Shown here piece after piece: positions 53,800 to 61,771 of a DNA stretch of 64,000 nt. The stretch comes from Alcanivorax sp. S71-1-4 (lineage in GTDB: Bacteria > Pseudomonadota > Gammaproteobacteria > Pseudomonadales > Alcanivoracaceae): contig NZ_AQOR01000012.1 in assembly GCF_009846755.1 (NCBI RefSeq), positions 1-64,000 on the forward strand, written 5' to 3'. The notes under the pieces were generated by a model. The model worked only from the letters and a program-made list of their open reading frames with translations, did no database searches and had not been told where the DNA came from. The position numbers and the translations under genes were made by a program. Position 1 is the stretch's first letter, and every line of letters begins with the position of its first letter.

Positions 53800-54318
53800 C
53801 TATTCGCCATACAGCGCAGCACGGCAGTGGGTCAGCGCATCGCGGATCATGAAGTTCACCAGCGTGGTGGACACACCCAGCTGCGCCGCAATTTCGCGCT
53901 GGGTTTCACCACCGATGCGGTACATCTCAAATGCCCGCCGGGTGCGCTCGGGCAATTGCGCCATGGCCTGGACCAGCAGTTCCAGATCCTGGCGACTGAT
54001 GGCGATCACTTCCGGTGTCGCGGTGGGCGCCGCGACATGCTCGCCCTCTTCTTCGCAGGCAAACACACTGGACTCAAACGCATTGCGCCGGTGGCGGTCA
54101 ATCGCCAGATTGCGCACGACCTGGAAGGCGTAGGCCATGGGCCGGCGCACCTCCAGCGCGGCATCGGTTTCAATGATTTTCAGATAGGCATCCTGCACGA
54201 CGTCATCGGCGCGTTCACGGTTGCCAAGGATTTTCATCGCCGCATGACACAGGCGCGTGCGATGCGTGACAAAGATATGTTCCAGTTCGGCGCGCTGCTC
54301 ACTTGTCTGCACAGACAC
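53800..54318 (-). CDS. pvdS: PvdS-like ECF iron-starvation sigma factor
   Basis: A 172-residue ECF sigma factor. Region 2 (RERADDVVQDAYLKI ... VVRNLAIDRHRR) and region 4 (LPERTRRAFEMYR ... LGVSTTLVNFMIRDALTHCR) are nearly identical in these motifs to Pseudomonas PvdS. It should direct RNA polymerase to TAAAT-N16-CGT boxes, three of which lie upstream of siderophore genes in this window. The start is a GTG at 54316-54318 with AGGAGG only 3 bp upstream, a tight spacing. A 15-of-19 Fur-like box lies at 54366-54384, so it should be made only when iron is scarce. It is not paired with a full-length anti-sigma gene, unlike FecI/FecR systems. Confidence 0.9.
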   Translation of the reverse strand: MSVQTSEQRAELEHIFVTHRTRLCHAAMKILGNRERADDVVQDAYLKIIETDAALEVRRPMAYAFQVVRNLAIDRHRRNAFESSVFACEEEGEHVAAPTATPEVIAISRQDLELLVQAMAQLPERTRRAFEMYRIGGETQREIAAQLGVSTTLVNFMIRDALTHCRAALYGE

Positions 54319-54365
54319 GGGCCTCCTGCCCCCACGGTTTGCTCAAAATGCAACCACCCTAAAAC

Positions 54366-54384
54366 AAGAACGATTATCATTTTC
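54366..54384 (-). promoter_or_regulatory. Fur box upstream of the pvdS-like gene
   Basis: On the minus strand GAAAATGATAATCGTTCTT matches the 19-bp Fur consensus GATAATGATAATCATTATC at 15 positions, including an unbroken ATGATAATC core. It lies 48-66 bp upstream of the GTG start, an expected place for Fur repression. Confidence 0.78.
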
Positions 54385-54620
54385 GCAAGCCCCGGTCTTG
54401 TCAATGCTGGCACAATGGATTTCAGCAGAAATTCTTTTTCGCCGTCGTATCGACGCATAACACGTGTGGGCATAGCGTGTTTTTGTTGTGATGTGCTTGG
54501 CTTTTTCGTGTGTTCCAGGGACGTACGTGCCCCGTCAATCACCGTGCAGGGGCGACACGGTGGCCTTTGCATTCAGCCGCGCCGCGCCAGCCATGCTCGC
54601 CACGGCGCGCGGGTATGGCA
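54385..54620. other. Intergenic region upstream of the sigma-factor gene
   Basis: About 235 bp between the methyltransferase stop and the Fur box. I see no coding potential consistent with its neighbours and no clear terminator. The AT-richer part (about 54400-54520) probably contains the promoter of the pvdS-like gene. Confidence 0.45.
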
Positions 54621-55325
54621 TCAGGCTTCCGGCGTTGCAATCAGAATCAGCGACGCCGGTTTACCCGTGTCAGGGTGCAGGGGTTCGCGCGTGGCCAGCA
54701 GGCGCAGACCACTGTCACGCAACAGTGTCAGCCAGCCGGAGAGCGTACGGAAATACCAGGGCGCGGCCTCGGCAAAACCACTGCCACAGCCCTGCCAGGA
54801 CCCTTCACGCCAGCCGTCCTGATACGGCAGTTCACCGCAGGCCATCAGCGGATGCAGCGTCTGGATCACCACCTGCCCGCCAGGCACCAGCAAGGCCGGC
54901 AGCGCGCCCAGCGCAGCGGCCACGTCAGCATCGCCGATCAGGGCAAAATTGCTAATGACCAGATCAAGCGGCGGCAACCATTGCGGCCGTTCACTGGCCA
55001 GTTGCCGGTATTCCAGCAACTGGAATGTGGCACCGCCTGCCGCCCGCGCGGCCTCGACCAGTGCCGCCACGGCATCGATACCGAACAGGCACAGTGCCCG
55101 GTCCGGCGCCTGCGAGACCAGCGCGCGGCAGAGCCAGCCTTCACCGCAGCCCAGATCCAGTATGGCGCCCTGCTGCGGCGCCCATGACAGTGCCGTCTGG
55201 ACGATGGCGTCGTCGGTCACCCGTGTGCGGCTGGCGATGCGTTTTTCACGCACGGCGTGCGTCCAGGGGAGCGCGTTTTGTGTCCAGGCTTCGAGCACGC
55301 CTTGATCACTGAAAGGTTTGGCCAT
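54621..55325 (-). CDS. Class I SAM-dependent methyltransferase, substrate unknown
   Basis: A 234-residue protein with a Rossmann-type methyltransferase core: ILDLGCGEGWLC (motif I, about residues 55-66), an acidic residue after strand 2 (FGIDAVAALVEAA), and LDLVISNFAL (about 120). The substrate cannot be told; it is not a recognisable NRPS N-methyltransferase domain. It lies 302 bp upstream of the sigma-factor gene on the same strand with no iron-related box visible, so membership in the siderophore locus is doubtful. The 55432-55600 repeat is upstream of it. Confidence 0.78.
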   Translation of the reverse strand: MAKPFSDQGVLEAWTQNALPWTHAVREKRIASRTRVTDDAIVQTALSWAPQQGAILDLGCGEGWLCRALVSQAPDRALCLFGIDAVAALVEAARAAGGATFQLLEYRQLASERPQWLPPLDLVISNFALIGDADVAAALGALPALLVPGGQVVIQTLHPLMACGELPYQDGWREGSWQGCGSGFAEAAPWYFRTLSGWLTLLRDSGLRLLATREPLHPDTGKPASLILIATPEA

Positions 55326-55431
55326 AGGAAGCTCGTCTGGTCAGTCGGATTGTCTGCAAAATCCGCTTTTCCTCAGTCTACTCGCGTAGCCGCCAATGAT
55401 TTTCCTGACAGCGACAACCAGCTTTTTTGCC

Positions 55432-55600
55432 GTAGGGTGGGTAGAGCCAAAGGCGAAACCCACCATGTCCATGCCCGTTCTTCACTCCCGCAAAACCATC
55501 GAAATCACCCGGCTTGGGTGGTGGGTAGCTTCGATGATTTTGTGCGAGCCGTGCGCTACATGGTCTCGGTGGGTTTCGCCTTTGGCTCTACCCACCCTAC
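55432..55600. repeat. Palindromic dispersed repeat (169 bp)
   Basis: This copy starts with GTAGGGTGGGTAGAGCCAAA and ends with the inverted counterpart ...CTCTACCCACCCTAC. About 33 bp of the two ends are near-perfect inverted repeats, and inner segments (CGCAAAACCATCGAAAT and its inverted relative TTCGATGATTTTGTGCG) also pair, so almost the whole element can fold back. It corresponds to the 291-bp copy at 8772-9062 and the fragment at 1-16. It lies between the methyltransferase and glyoxalase genes and has no coding capacity. Confidence 0.88.
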
Positions 55601-55657
55601 CGCAATTTCACCTTATACTGGCCAGCCATGCACCGACTTTCCAGGACAGGAGCCTTC

Positions 55658-56209
55658 ATGTCACGTCATTTTGAGCAGGCACCGGGGTTGTGCGAACAAC
55701 CGGACGCCAGCACCTCGGATTTCCGTTTCACGCAGACCATGCTGCGTGTCAAAGACCCGCAGCCCAGCCTGGATTTTTATACCCGCGTGCTCGGCATGCG
55801 CCTGGTGCGCAAGCTGGATTTCCCAGAGATGCAGTTCACGCTGTATTTTCTCGGCTGCCTGGATGACAGCGCGGCACAGACCATTCCCGCCGAGGCACAT
55901 GCACGCAGCACCTGGACCTTCGGCCGCGAGGCCCTGCTGGAGCTGACACACAACTGGGGCACCGAGGATGACGCCGGGTTCCACTATCACAACGGCAATC
56001 AGGAGCCGCGCGGCTTCGGTCATATCGGCATTACCGTACCGGACGTCTATGCCGCCTGCGAACGCTTTGAAAAACTGGGCGTAAAATTCGTCAAGAAGCC
56101 CGATGAGGGCAAGATGATGGGGGTGGCGTTTATTCAGGACCCGGACGGTTACTGGGTGGAAATCATCCAGGCCGACATGATGGAGAAGCAGGCCCGGCAG
56201 CAGGGCTGA
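55658..56209 (+). CDS. gloA: Lactoylglutathione lyase (glyoxalase I)
   Basis: A 183-residue glyoxalase I that converts the methylglyoxal-glutathione hemithioacetal to S-lactoylglutathione in the cytoplasm. Conserved features include the metal ligands Gln ([10 protein letters not shown]), Glu (LLELTHNWG), His (GFGHIGITV) and Glu (GYWVEII). The insertions and length are those of the longer human/Pseudomonas-putida-like zinc type, not the short E. coli nickel type. The ATG at 55658 has AGGAG 6 bp upstream. It is a stand-alone gene directly after the dispersed repeat, with no sign of membership in the siderophore locus. Confidence 0.93.
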   Translation: MSRHFEQAPGLCEQPDASTSDFRFTQTMLRVKDPQPSLDFYTRVLGMRLVRKLDFPEMQFTLYFLGCLDDSAAQTIPAEAHARSTWTFGREALLELTHNWGTEDDAGFHYHNGNQEPRGFGHIGITVPDVYAACERFEKLGVKFVKKPDEGKMMGVAFIQDPDGYWVEIIQADMMEKQARQQG

Positions 56210-56228
56210 TGGCCTGACGCGGAGGACA

Positions 56229-57164
56229 TCAGCGGAAGATGTCCTCCGGAGTGGTGGCGTCCAGTACGCGATCAATCCACATTTCCAGTGTGTCGATATT
56301 GGCTGCCTCAATGCGTTCCACAGCTTCCGGCAACAGAGGGCCAAAACGCCGGCTCATCTGTCGGGACAGAATCCGTTGCGCTTCCTTGCGCCGCCCCTTG
56401 TCCTCGTGTTCCTGATACCACTGCTGCACTCGTTCAGCCAGCATGTCATCCACCTCCTGTAACGCCTGCATCGCCGGAATCGGCACGCCCGGCAACCGTG
56501 CCGGCAACAGCACACGCCTGAGCCACTCGGTGAAGCTGCGGCGCAGGCCAGCCTGTTGCGGCGAATGGAGCCAGTCTATCAGAAGCCGCAGCACCTGCTG
56601 AACATCCGCCGCCTCACGGCTGTTCTCGAGCCGGAACAACGCTGCCACCAGGTTGCGCAGGGGCGCCAGCTCATGTTCCTGATAGGCCCCCTCATCCAGC
56701 AGCAGATACCGCATGGCGGGCCGGTAAGCCGCCAGTTGATGTGTCACCGGGTGGATCAGCTCCGCCACCTCGGTGGCGGCCTGCCAGCGCCGGGATCCGT
56801 TGTACAGCACCAGAGGCAGCACAGGCGGCAGCAGGCCGTCCGCCTCCAGTTGGCCGGTCCGGATAAGGTCCTGATACAGCAGTGCGACGTAAGCCATGAT
56901 GCGCACCGCCATATAGGGATCGACGGTGGACTGGAATTCCAGCAGCAGGTAAACGTAAATCCACTGCGGCCCGCAGCGCACCCGCCAGACGACATCATCG
57001 CAGCGGCTGCGCAGGTCATCGGTCACATAATTGCCGCTGACTTTTTCCAGTGAGTCCATGTCCAGCAGCGCCACCCAATCCTGGGCAACGAATCCGGTCA
57101 GCAGGTCGCGCACCATCTCCGGGTGCGAGAATAACTGACGGTAGCCGCTATCGTGATCGTCCAT
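56229..57164 (-). CDS. Rpn/YhgA-type PD-(D/E)XK nuclease family protein
   Basis: A 311-residue protein of the Rpn (transposase_31/YhgA-like) family: DSGYRQLFSHPEMVRDLLTGF at the N-terminus, LRSRCDDVVWRVR and VYLLLEFQSTVDPYMAVRIMAY (the D ... E-x-Q nuclease core, about 54-88), and LPLVLYNGSRRW. Rpn proteins are DNA endonucleases that promote recombination and behave like selfish or defence-related genes. The C-terminal 60 residues are charged and resemble the DUF4351-type tail. The ATG at 57162-57164 is used; the upstream extension is not conserved. It is close to its convergent neighbour gloA (19 bp). Confidence 0.85.
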   Translation of the reverse strand: MDDHDSGYRQLFSHPEMVRDLLTGFVAQDWVALLDMDSLEKVSGNYVTDDLRSRCDDVVWRVRCGPQWIYVYLLLEFQSTVDPYMAVRIMAYVALLYQDLIRTGQLEADGLLPPVLPLVLYNGSRRWQAATEVAELIHPVTHQLAAYRPAMRYLLLDEGAYQEHELAPLRNLVAALFRLENSREAADVQQVLRLLIDWLHSPQQAGLRRSFTEWLRRVLLPARLPGVPIPAMQALQEVDDMLAERVQQWYQEHEDKGRRKEAQRILSRQMSRRFGPLLPEAVERIEAANIDTLEMWIDRVLDATTPEDIFR

Positions 57165-57243
57165 GATCCACCCGTCCGTCTGATACGGCAGGCAGTATGA
57201 CGAAGCCCCGTCGGGCGCGCTGTGGGCCATGACGGAAAAGGGT

Positions 57244-57282
57244 GTAAGCCTGCCGCCATGACACGGCAGGGAAACGGCTTAC
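57244..57282. repeat. Branched hairpin spanning a stop codon
   Basis: GTAAGCC pairs with GGCTTAC (57244-57250, 57276-57282) and an inner TGCCG pairs with CGGCA (57251-57255, 57264-57268), with an asymmetric bulge. The structure includes the stop codon of the symporter-like gene on the minus strand and may act as its terminator; no T-run follows. Confidence 0.45.
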
Positions 57283-58256
57283 AGCGTGTCAGCCCGGCGC
57301 GCATAACGCGCCGCAATCACCGCGCACACCATCAACTGGATCTGGTGAAAAATCATCAACGGCAACAGCATGGCGCCGACGGAACCGGAGGCAAACAGGA
57401 CCTGTGCCATCGGCACGCCGGTGGCGAGGCTTTTTTTCGAGCCGCCGAAGACAATAGTGATTTCATCTTCCTTGTTGAAACCGAACAACCGCGCCAGCCA
57501 GGTGCTCAGGACGAGTACCAGTGCAAGCACGATGCAGCAGACCACCACCAGGCCGACCAGCGCCGGCCAGGGCACCTGGTACCAGAGCCCTTCCAGCACC
57601 GCGTTACCGAACGCGGTGTAGACCACCAGCAGAATCGACGACTGGTCGACATAGCGCAGCCAGGCACTGTTACGCGCCACCCAGGCGCCGATCCAGCGCC
57701 GCGCCACCTGGCCGGCAATAAAGGGGACCAGCAGTTGCAGCACGATTTTCTGAATCGCATCCAGCGTGGAACCGGCGTCGCCCTGGGTATCGAGCAACAC
57801 CTTCACCAGCAGCGGCGTCAGAAAAATACCGAGCAGGCTGGACGCCGAGGCGCTGCAGATCGCGGCCGGTACATTGCCCCGTGCCAGGGAAGTGAAGGCA
57901 ATCGCCGACTGCACCGTGGCCGGCAGGGCACACATGTATAGCAGGCCCAGGTACAGCTCCGGAGTGACCAGGGGTGACAGCACCGGTTTCAGGGCCAGGC
58001 CGAGCAGCGGGAACAGCACAAACGTCAGCGAGAACACCAGCAGGTGCAGGCGCCAGTGCGTGGCCCCGGCGATGATCGCCTGACGCGACAGTTTGGCGCC
58101 GTGCAGGAAGAACAGCAGCGCGATGGCCGCCATGGTGATCCACTCGAAGGCCACCCCCACCTGTCCCTGTGCCGGCAGTACCGAGGCCAGGACCACGGTG
58201 ACGATCAGCGCGAGCGTGAAATTATCAGGAACAAAACGGGACAACGGCAGCGACAT
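57279..58256 (-). CDS. Bile acid:sodium symporter family membrane protein (YfeH-like)
   Basis: A 325-residue inner-membrane protein with about nine or ten hydrophobic helices and motifs of the SBF-like family (LPLSRFVPDNFTLALI, LPATVQSAIAFTSLARGNVPAAICSASASSLLG, FGGSKKSLATGVPMA). Members transport organic anions with sodium, but the substrate of the YfeH-like branch is unknown. The ATG at 58254-58256 is used because the first helix begins directly after it. It is transcribed on the same strand as, and 127 bp downstream of, the patatin gene, with a hairpin between them. Confidence 0.85.
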   Translation of the reverse strand: MSLPLSRFVPDNFTLALIVTVVLASVLPAQGQVGVAFEWITMAAIALLFFLHGAKLSRQAIIAGATHWRLHLLVFSLTFVLFPLLGLALKPVLSPLVTPELYLGLLYMCALPATVQSAIAFTSLARGNVPAAICSASASSLLGIFLTPLLVKVLLDTQGDAGSTLDAIQKIVLQLLVPFIAGQVARRWIGAWVARNSAWLRYVDQSSILLVVYTAFGNAVLEGLWYQVPWPALVGLVVVCCIVLALVLVLSTWLARLFGFNKEDEITIVFGGSKKSLATGVPMAQVLFASGSVGAMLLPLMIFHQIQLMVCAVIAARYARRADTL

Positions 58257-58300
58257 GGAGACCACCCGGACGGCAATGTGACAGGAAAGAACGCACTCTA

Positions 58301-58330
58301 GCCCGGCTGCCCCCAAGAGGCCAGCCGGGC
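58301..58330 (-). terminator. Hairpin after the patatin operon
   Basis: GCCCGGCTG (58301-58309) and CAGCCGGGC (58322-58330) form a perfect 9-bp stem with a 12-nt loop, 54 bp beyond the patatin stop codon on the minus strand. The following bases (TAGAGTGCGTTCTTTC) contain only a weak T-rich stretch. Confidence 0.5.
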
Positions 58331-58383
58331 GGTCAGCACTTTTTCGTCAGAAGCTCTGCCATCCAGGCCTGAGCAGCTCCGGG

Positions 58384-59322
58384 TCAGGCCAGCATGGCCC
58401 GCGCCACTTGCCGTTCGGTCGTGCGCAGCGCCGTCTCAAACACGCGCTGGCGCCGGCCCGGGTCCATCATGTTGAAACCGATCGCCTGCAGATCGTCGGC
58501 GTCCGGTTCCAGCCGGATCACGCGGATGCCGGCCTGCGTCAGCGCCGCCACTTCACGGTCGACAATCGCGGTCATGTAGCGCCGCACGCGCCGTTCAATC
58601 CTGGCCAGCGGCGAGCGCGGTGCGTCCGGATGGCGCGAGGCCATCGGCGCCAGCACCACGGCCTCCTGCACGCCGGTGCCGAGCAGCATGTCGGCAGACA
58701 CCGGCGACGCGATGCCGCCGTCCAGATAGGTGCGGCCCTGCCAGGTCACGGGCGGGCACCAGCCCGGCACGGCGTAGGAGGCGCAGACGGCCAGGTTGAG
58801 CGGCATGGCCGGAACATCGTCGCGGCCCAGCGCCACACGCTGGCCGGTGTCACGGTCCACCACCATCATCCAGGCGTTCGGGTGCGGCGCCCAGTCGCCG
58901 GCAGGCACCACGCTGTCGATCAGCTCCATGAACGGTGTCATGTCGGCGCGGCCACGCGGCAATGCACCCACCAGCGCCGTCAGCGACGACACGTCACCGC
59001 GCAGCCCCCGCCGCAACAGTGACAGGCCGGTGAACCCCGCGCCGGGCAACGGCGGCAGCGCGCCGCCGGTGGCGGTGTCATGGTCCCAGAGACAGTCAGG
59101 GGCCTGGCCACGCTGGCTGGCCAGCAACCGCGAGACGGGCGTACCCGCCGCCAGCAGCGCCGCCAGCACGGCGCCGGCGGAAGTACCGATCAGGATATCG
59201 GCGCTGCGCGCATCCCAGCCGAGGCGCTGTTCCAGGCTGGCCAGCGCGGCAATCGACCAGGCGCCGCCGGCGACGCCGCCGCAGCCGAGCACCAGCGCGC
59301 GTTTGTCAGGCGAAGACGGCAT
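58384..59322 (-). CDS. Patatin-like phospholipase/esterase
   Basis: A 312-residue patatin-domain protein with the glycine-rich oxyanion motif (GCGGVAGGAW, about 13-22), nucleophile motif GTSAG (Ser48) and catalytic Asp in DGG (YLDGGIAS, about 215). Patatins hydrolyse acyl esters of phospholipids or simple esters. It overlaps the BVMO gene by 17 bp and is the last gene of the SDR-BVMO-patatin operon. In that context it may hydrolyse the ester made by the monooxygenase, completing subterminal oxidation of an alkane-derived ketone. That functional link is inference. Confidence 0.87.
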   Translation of the reverse strand: MPSSPDKRALVLGCGGVAGGAWSIAALASLEQRLGWDARSADILIGTSAGAVLAALLAAGTPVSRLLASQRGQAPDCLWDHDTATGGALPPLPGAGFTGLSLLRRGLRGDVSSLTALVGALPRGRADMTPFMELIDSVVPAGDWAPHPNAWMMVVDRDTGQRVALGRDDVPAMPLNLAVCASYAVPGWCPPVTWQGRTYLDGGIASPVSADMLLGTGVQEAVVLAPMASRHPDAPRSPLARIERRVRRYMTAIVDREVAALTQAGIRVIRLEPDADDLQAIGFNMMDPGRRQRVFETALRTTERQVARAMLA

Positions 59323-60793
59323 CGGTCACCTCTCCCGTGGCCGGCGTGAGTTCATAACTTTCCAGATCAAATTCCGACAGCAGGCGCCGCATGGTCACGG
59401 TGCTCCAGGGGAAGCCGGTGCTGTTCTTGCCATTGGCGTCGATGTAATAGCTGGAGCAACCACCGGTGTTCCAGACCGTGCAGGTCAAGGCACGCTGCAC
59501 ACGCACGTTGTATTGCCGCTGCGCCGCTTCGCGCACTTCCACCCGCGCCAGCCGGTGTTCGCGCATCGCCTTCAATGCCGACATGGCATACCGGATTTGC
59601 GATTCGATGACGATAAAAGCGGAGTTATGGCCGATGGCCAGGTTTGGCCCAAGCACCAGGAACAGATTCGGGAAGCCGTGGATGGTGGTGCCGCGATAGG
59701 CTTCCGGGCTGCCGGCCCAGCGATCGGCCAGCGTGTCGCCGCTGACACCGCGCACACGGTGTGCGATGGGCTGGTCGGTGACGTGGAAGCCGGTGCCGAG
59801 AATGATCGTATCCACTTCCCGTTCGCTGCCGTCGTCGGCAACCACGACATTGCCGCGAATCTCGCGCACGCCGGTGGCGAACACGTCCACATTGGGTTGT
59901 GCCAGCGCCGGGTAATAATTGTTCGAGAGCAGCACGCGCTTGCAGCCGAGCGTGTAATCCGGCGTCACTTTTTCACGCAGCGCCGGGTCCTTGATCGCCA
60001 TGCGGATATGCGCCCGCGCCAGCCGCTCCACCTGTTTCAGCATGGCCGGTTTGCGAAAGCCGATGCCAAAGGTTTCAAAGCCGGTGTAGAGCAGCCCGCG
60101 CAGCAATTGCTTTACGCCGGGCAGCGCCAGCATGCCGGTCAGCAGCGCGTTCAGCGTGCTGTCCGGTTTCGGCAGGATCCATTGCGGGGTGCGCTGGTAG
60201 ACATTCAACTGTGCCACCTGCGGCTGGATTTCCGGCACAAACTGGATCGCGGAGGCGCCGGTGCCGATCACGGCAACGCGCTCGCCGCGCAGGTCATGGC
60301 CGTGATCCCAGTGGGAGGAATGAAACACCTTGCCGGGAAAATCGGCCAGGCCCGGCAGGGCCGGCATGATCGGTTCGTGCAGGTAGCCGGTGCAGGAGAT
60401 CACCACCCGCGCCCGGTATTCAGCGCGCACCGTGCGCACCCGCCAGGCACATTGCGCCTCATCCCACGCAGCCTCTTCAAGCTCTTCGCCAAAGCGGATG
60501 TAGCGCTGCACATCGTGGCGCGCGGCGGTGTCGCGCACATAGTGCAGAATTTCCTTTTGCCCGGCGAACAGCCGGCTCCAGTCCGGTTTCTGCGCGAAGG
60601 AATAGGAATACAGCGCCGACGGCACATCGCAGGCGCAGCCGGGATAGGTGTTGTCGCGCCAGGTGCCGCCCAGGCCGTCGGCCTTTTCCAGCACGGCAAA
60701 ATTGTCGATGCCCTGCTCGCGCAGGCGAATGGCGGCGCCGATGCCGCTGATGCCGGCGCCGATCACCAGTACGTCGAAGATGTGTGCGCTCAT
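59306..60793 (-). CDS. FAD-dependent Baeyer-Villiger-type monooxygenase (AlmA/EthA-like)
   Basis: A 495-residue flavin monooxygenase with an N-terminal FAD-binding GAGISGIG (about 12-19), the Baeyer-Villiger fingerprint FxGxxxHxxxW (FPGKVFHSSHW, about 152-162), an NADPH-binding GTGASAIQ (about 176) and a C-terminal ATG-like GTGFH motif. It should insert oxygen next to a carbonyl group or oxidise long aliphatic substrates. AlmA, a long-chain alkane monooxygenase of Acinetobacter and Alcanivorax, belongs to this class; whether this is that enzyme cannot be decided from sequence alone. It overlaps the SDR gene by 4 bp and the patatin gene by 17 bp, so the three form one operon facing an AraC regulator. 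Confidence 0.87.
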   Translation of the reverse strand: MSAHIFDVLVIGAGISGIGAAIRLREQGIDNFAVLEKADGLGGTWRDNTYPGCACDVPSALYSYSFAQKPDWSRLFAGQKEILHYVRDTAARHDVQRYIRFGEELEEAAWDEAQCAWRVRTVRAEYRARVVISCTGYLHEPIMPALPGLADFPGKVFHSSHWDHGHDLRGERVAVIGTGASAIQFVPEIQPQVAQLNVYQRTPQWILPKPDSTLNALLTGMLALPGVKQLLRGLLYTGFETFGIGFRKPAMLKQVERLARAHIRMAIKDPALREKVTPDYTLGCKRVLLSNNYYPALAQPNVDVFATGVREIRGNVVVADDGSEREVDTIILGTGFHVTDQPIAHRVRGVSGDTLADRWAGSPEAYRGTTIHGFPNLFLVLGPNLAIGHNSAFIVIESQIRYAMSALKAMREHRLARVEVREAAQRQYNVRVQRALTCTVWNTGGCSSYYIDANGKNSTGFPWSTVTMRRLLSEFDLESYELTPATGEVTDAVFA

Positions 60794-61647
60794 GATGGTT
60801 CCCGTTTTGACGCCTGGACGGAGAGTGCGCTGATGCGTTGCGTATAGCCGGCGCGGGCGCGCTCGTCGAGCTGATCCAGAATGCGGCGGTCGCCAAATAC
60901 CCGGCGCAGGCCGCGCAACAGCCTCTGTGGCGCCACGCCCTGCAGCGGCGGCGCCACCGCCAGGTAACGCGGCACGGTCACCTCCGGCAGCCCTTGCACC
61001 ACGGCATCGAACACCGCATCGGCGACCTGCTCCGGTGTCGCCGTCGGCACACCGCGCCCGGCCTCATCCGTCCCGGAGGCCAGTTCAGTGGTGACCTTGG
61101 ACGGCATCACCGTGGTGAACTGCACGCCGCTGTCGCGGTATTCCTCACGCAGTGTCTCGGTGAAACCGACCACAGCGAATTTGGTGCCGCAGTACACGGC
61201 CAGCCCGGGCACGGCAATCTTGCCGGCCAGGGACGCCACGTTCACCACATGACCTTGCCCGCGCGCGAGCATGCCCGGCAGCGCCAGCTTGCAACCGTGG
61301 ATCACGCCACGGAAATTGATGTCGATCTGGGTATCACTGAGGTCATCATCCTCGGCCAGAAAATCACCGGCAGGCATGATCCCGGCGTTGTTGATCAGCA
61401 CATCCAGCGGCCCCAGTGCCCGCTCGGTGGCGTCCAGAAAGGCCCGGAACGATCCCCTGTCGCGCACGTCCAGCGGCAGGCCCACGCCGCCCAATGTGGC
61501 AGCGGCCTGTTCCGCCAGTACCAGGTCGATATCGCCGAGGCTGACCCTGGCCCCCGCCTGGCTGAGCCGCCGGGCGATGGCCAGGCCGATGCCCCGCCCG
61601 CCGCCGGTGATGGCCACTACCTTTCCTTTCAATGTGTTACGCGTCAT
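60790..61647 (-). CDS. Short-chain dehydrogenase/reductase
   Basis: A 285-residue SDR with the Rossmann motif TGGGRGIG (about 14-21), NNAG (about 88), and catalytic Ser plus YxxxK (YCGTK, about 156). It has a C-terminal extension of about 40 residues beyond the classical fold. It should oxidise or reduce an alcohol/carbonyl pair with NAD(P). The ATG at 61645-61647 has AGGAG 6 bp upstream; the longer frame is rejected. It is the first gene of the operon with the BVMO and patatin genes, and could supply the ketone to the monooxygenase. The 124-bp divergent region to the AraC gene should contain its promoter. Confidence 0.9.
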   Translation of the reverse strand: MTRNTLKGKVVAITGGGRGIGLAIARRLSQAGARVSLGDIDLVLAEQAAATLGGVGLPLDVRDRGSFRAFLDATERALGPLDVLINNAGIMPAGDFLAEDDDLSDTQIDINFRGVIHGCKLALPGMLARGQGHVVNVASLAGKIAVPGLAVYCGTKFAVVGFTETLREEYRDSGVQFTTVMPSKVTTELASGTDEAGRGVPTATPEQVADAVFDAVVQGLPEVTVPRYLAVAPPLQGVAPQRLLRGLRRVFGDRRILDQLDERARAGYTQRISALSVQASKREPS

Positions 61648-61771
61648 GGTGTCTCCTTTCACTGCAACCGTGACATTGGCCAATGATTCTATCCGGCCAC
61701 CGGACGGTGCGTGATGCGAACGGGCGCCAGGTTGCTTATCATCAGGGGCCACCGACCAGCGAAGCCGAGCC

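Noticed and set aside
53683-54822. 379-codon plus-strand frame covering the sigma-factor gene
   Set aside because: The minus-strand sigma factor has clear regions 2 and 4 and a Fur box; the plus-strand product has no domain.
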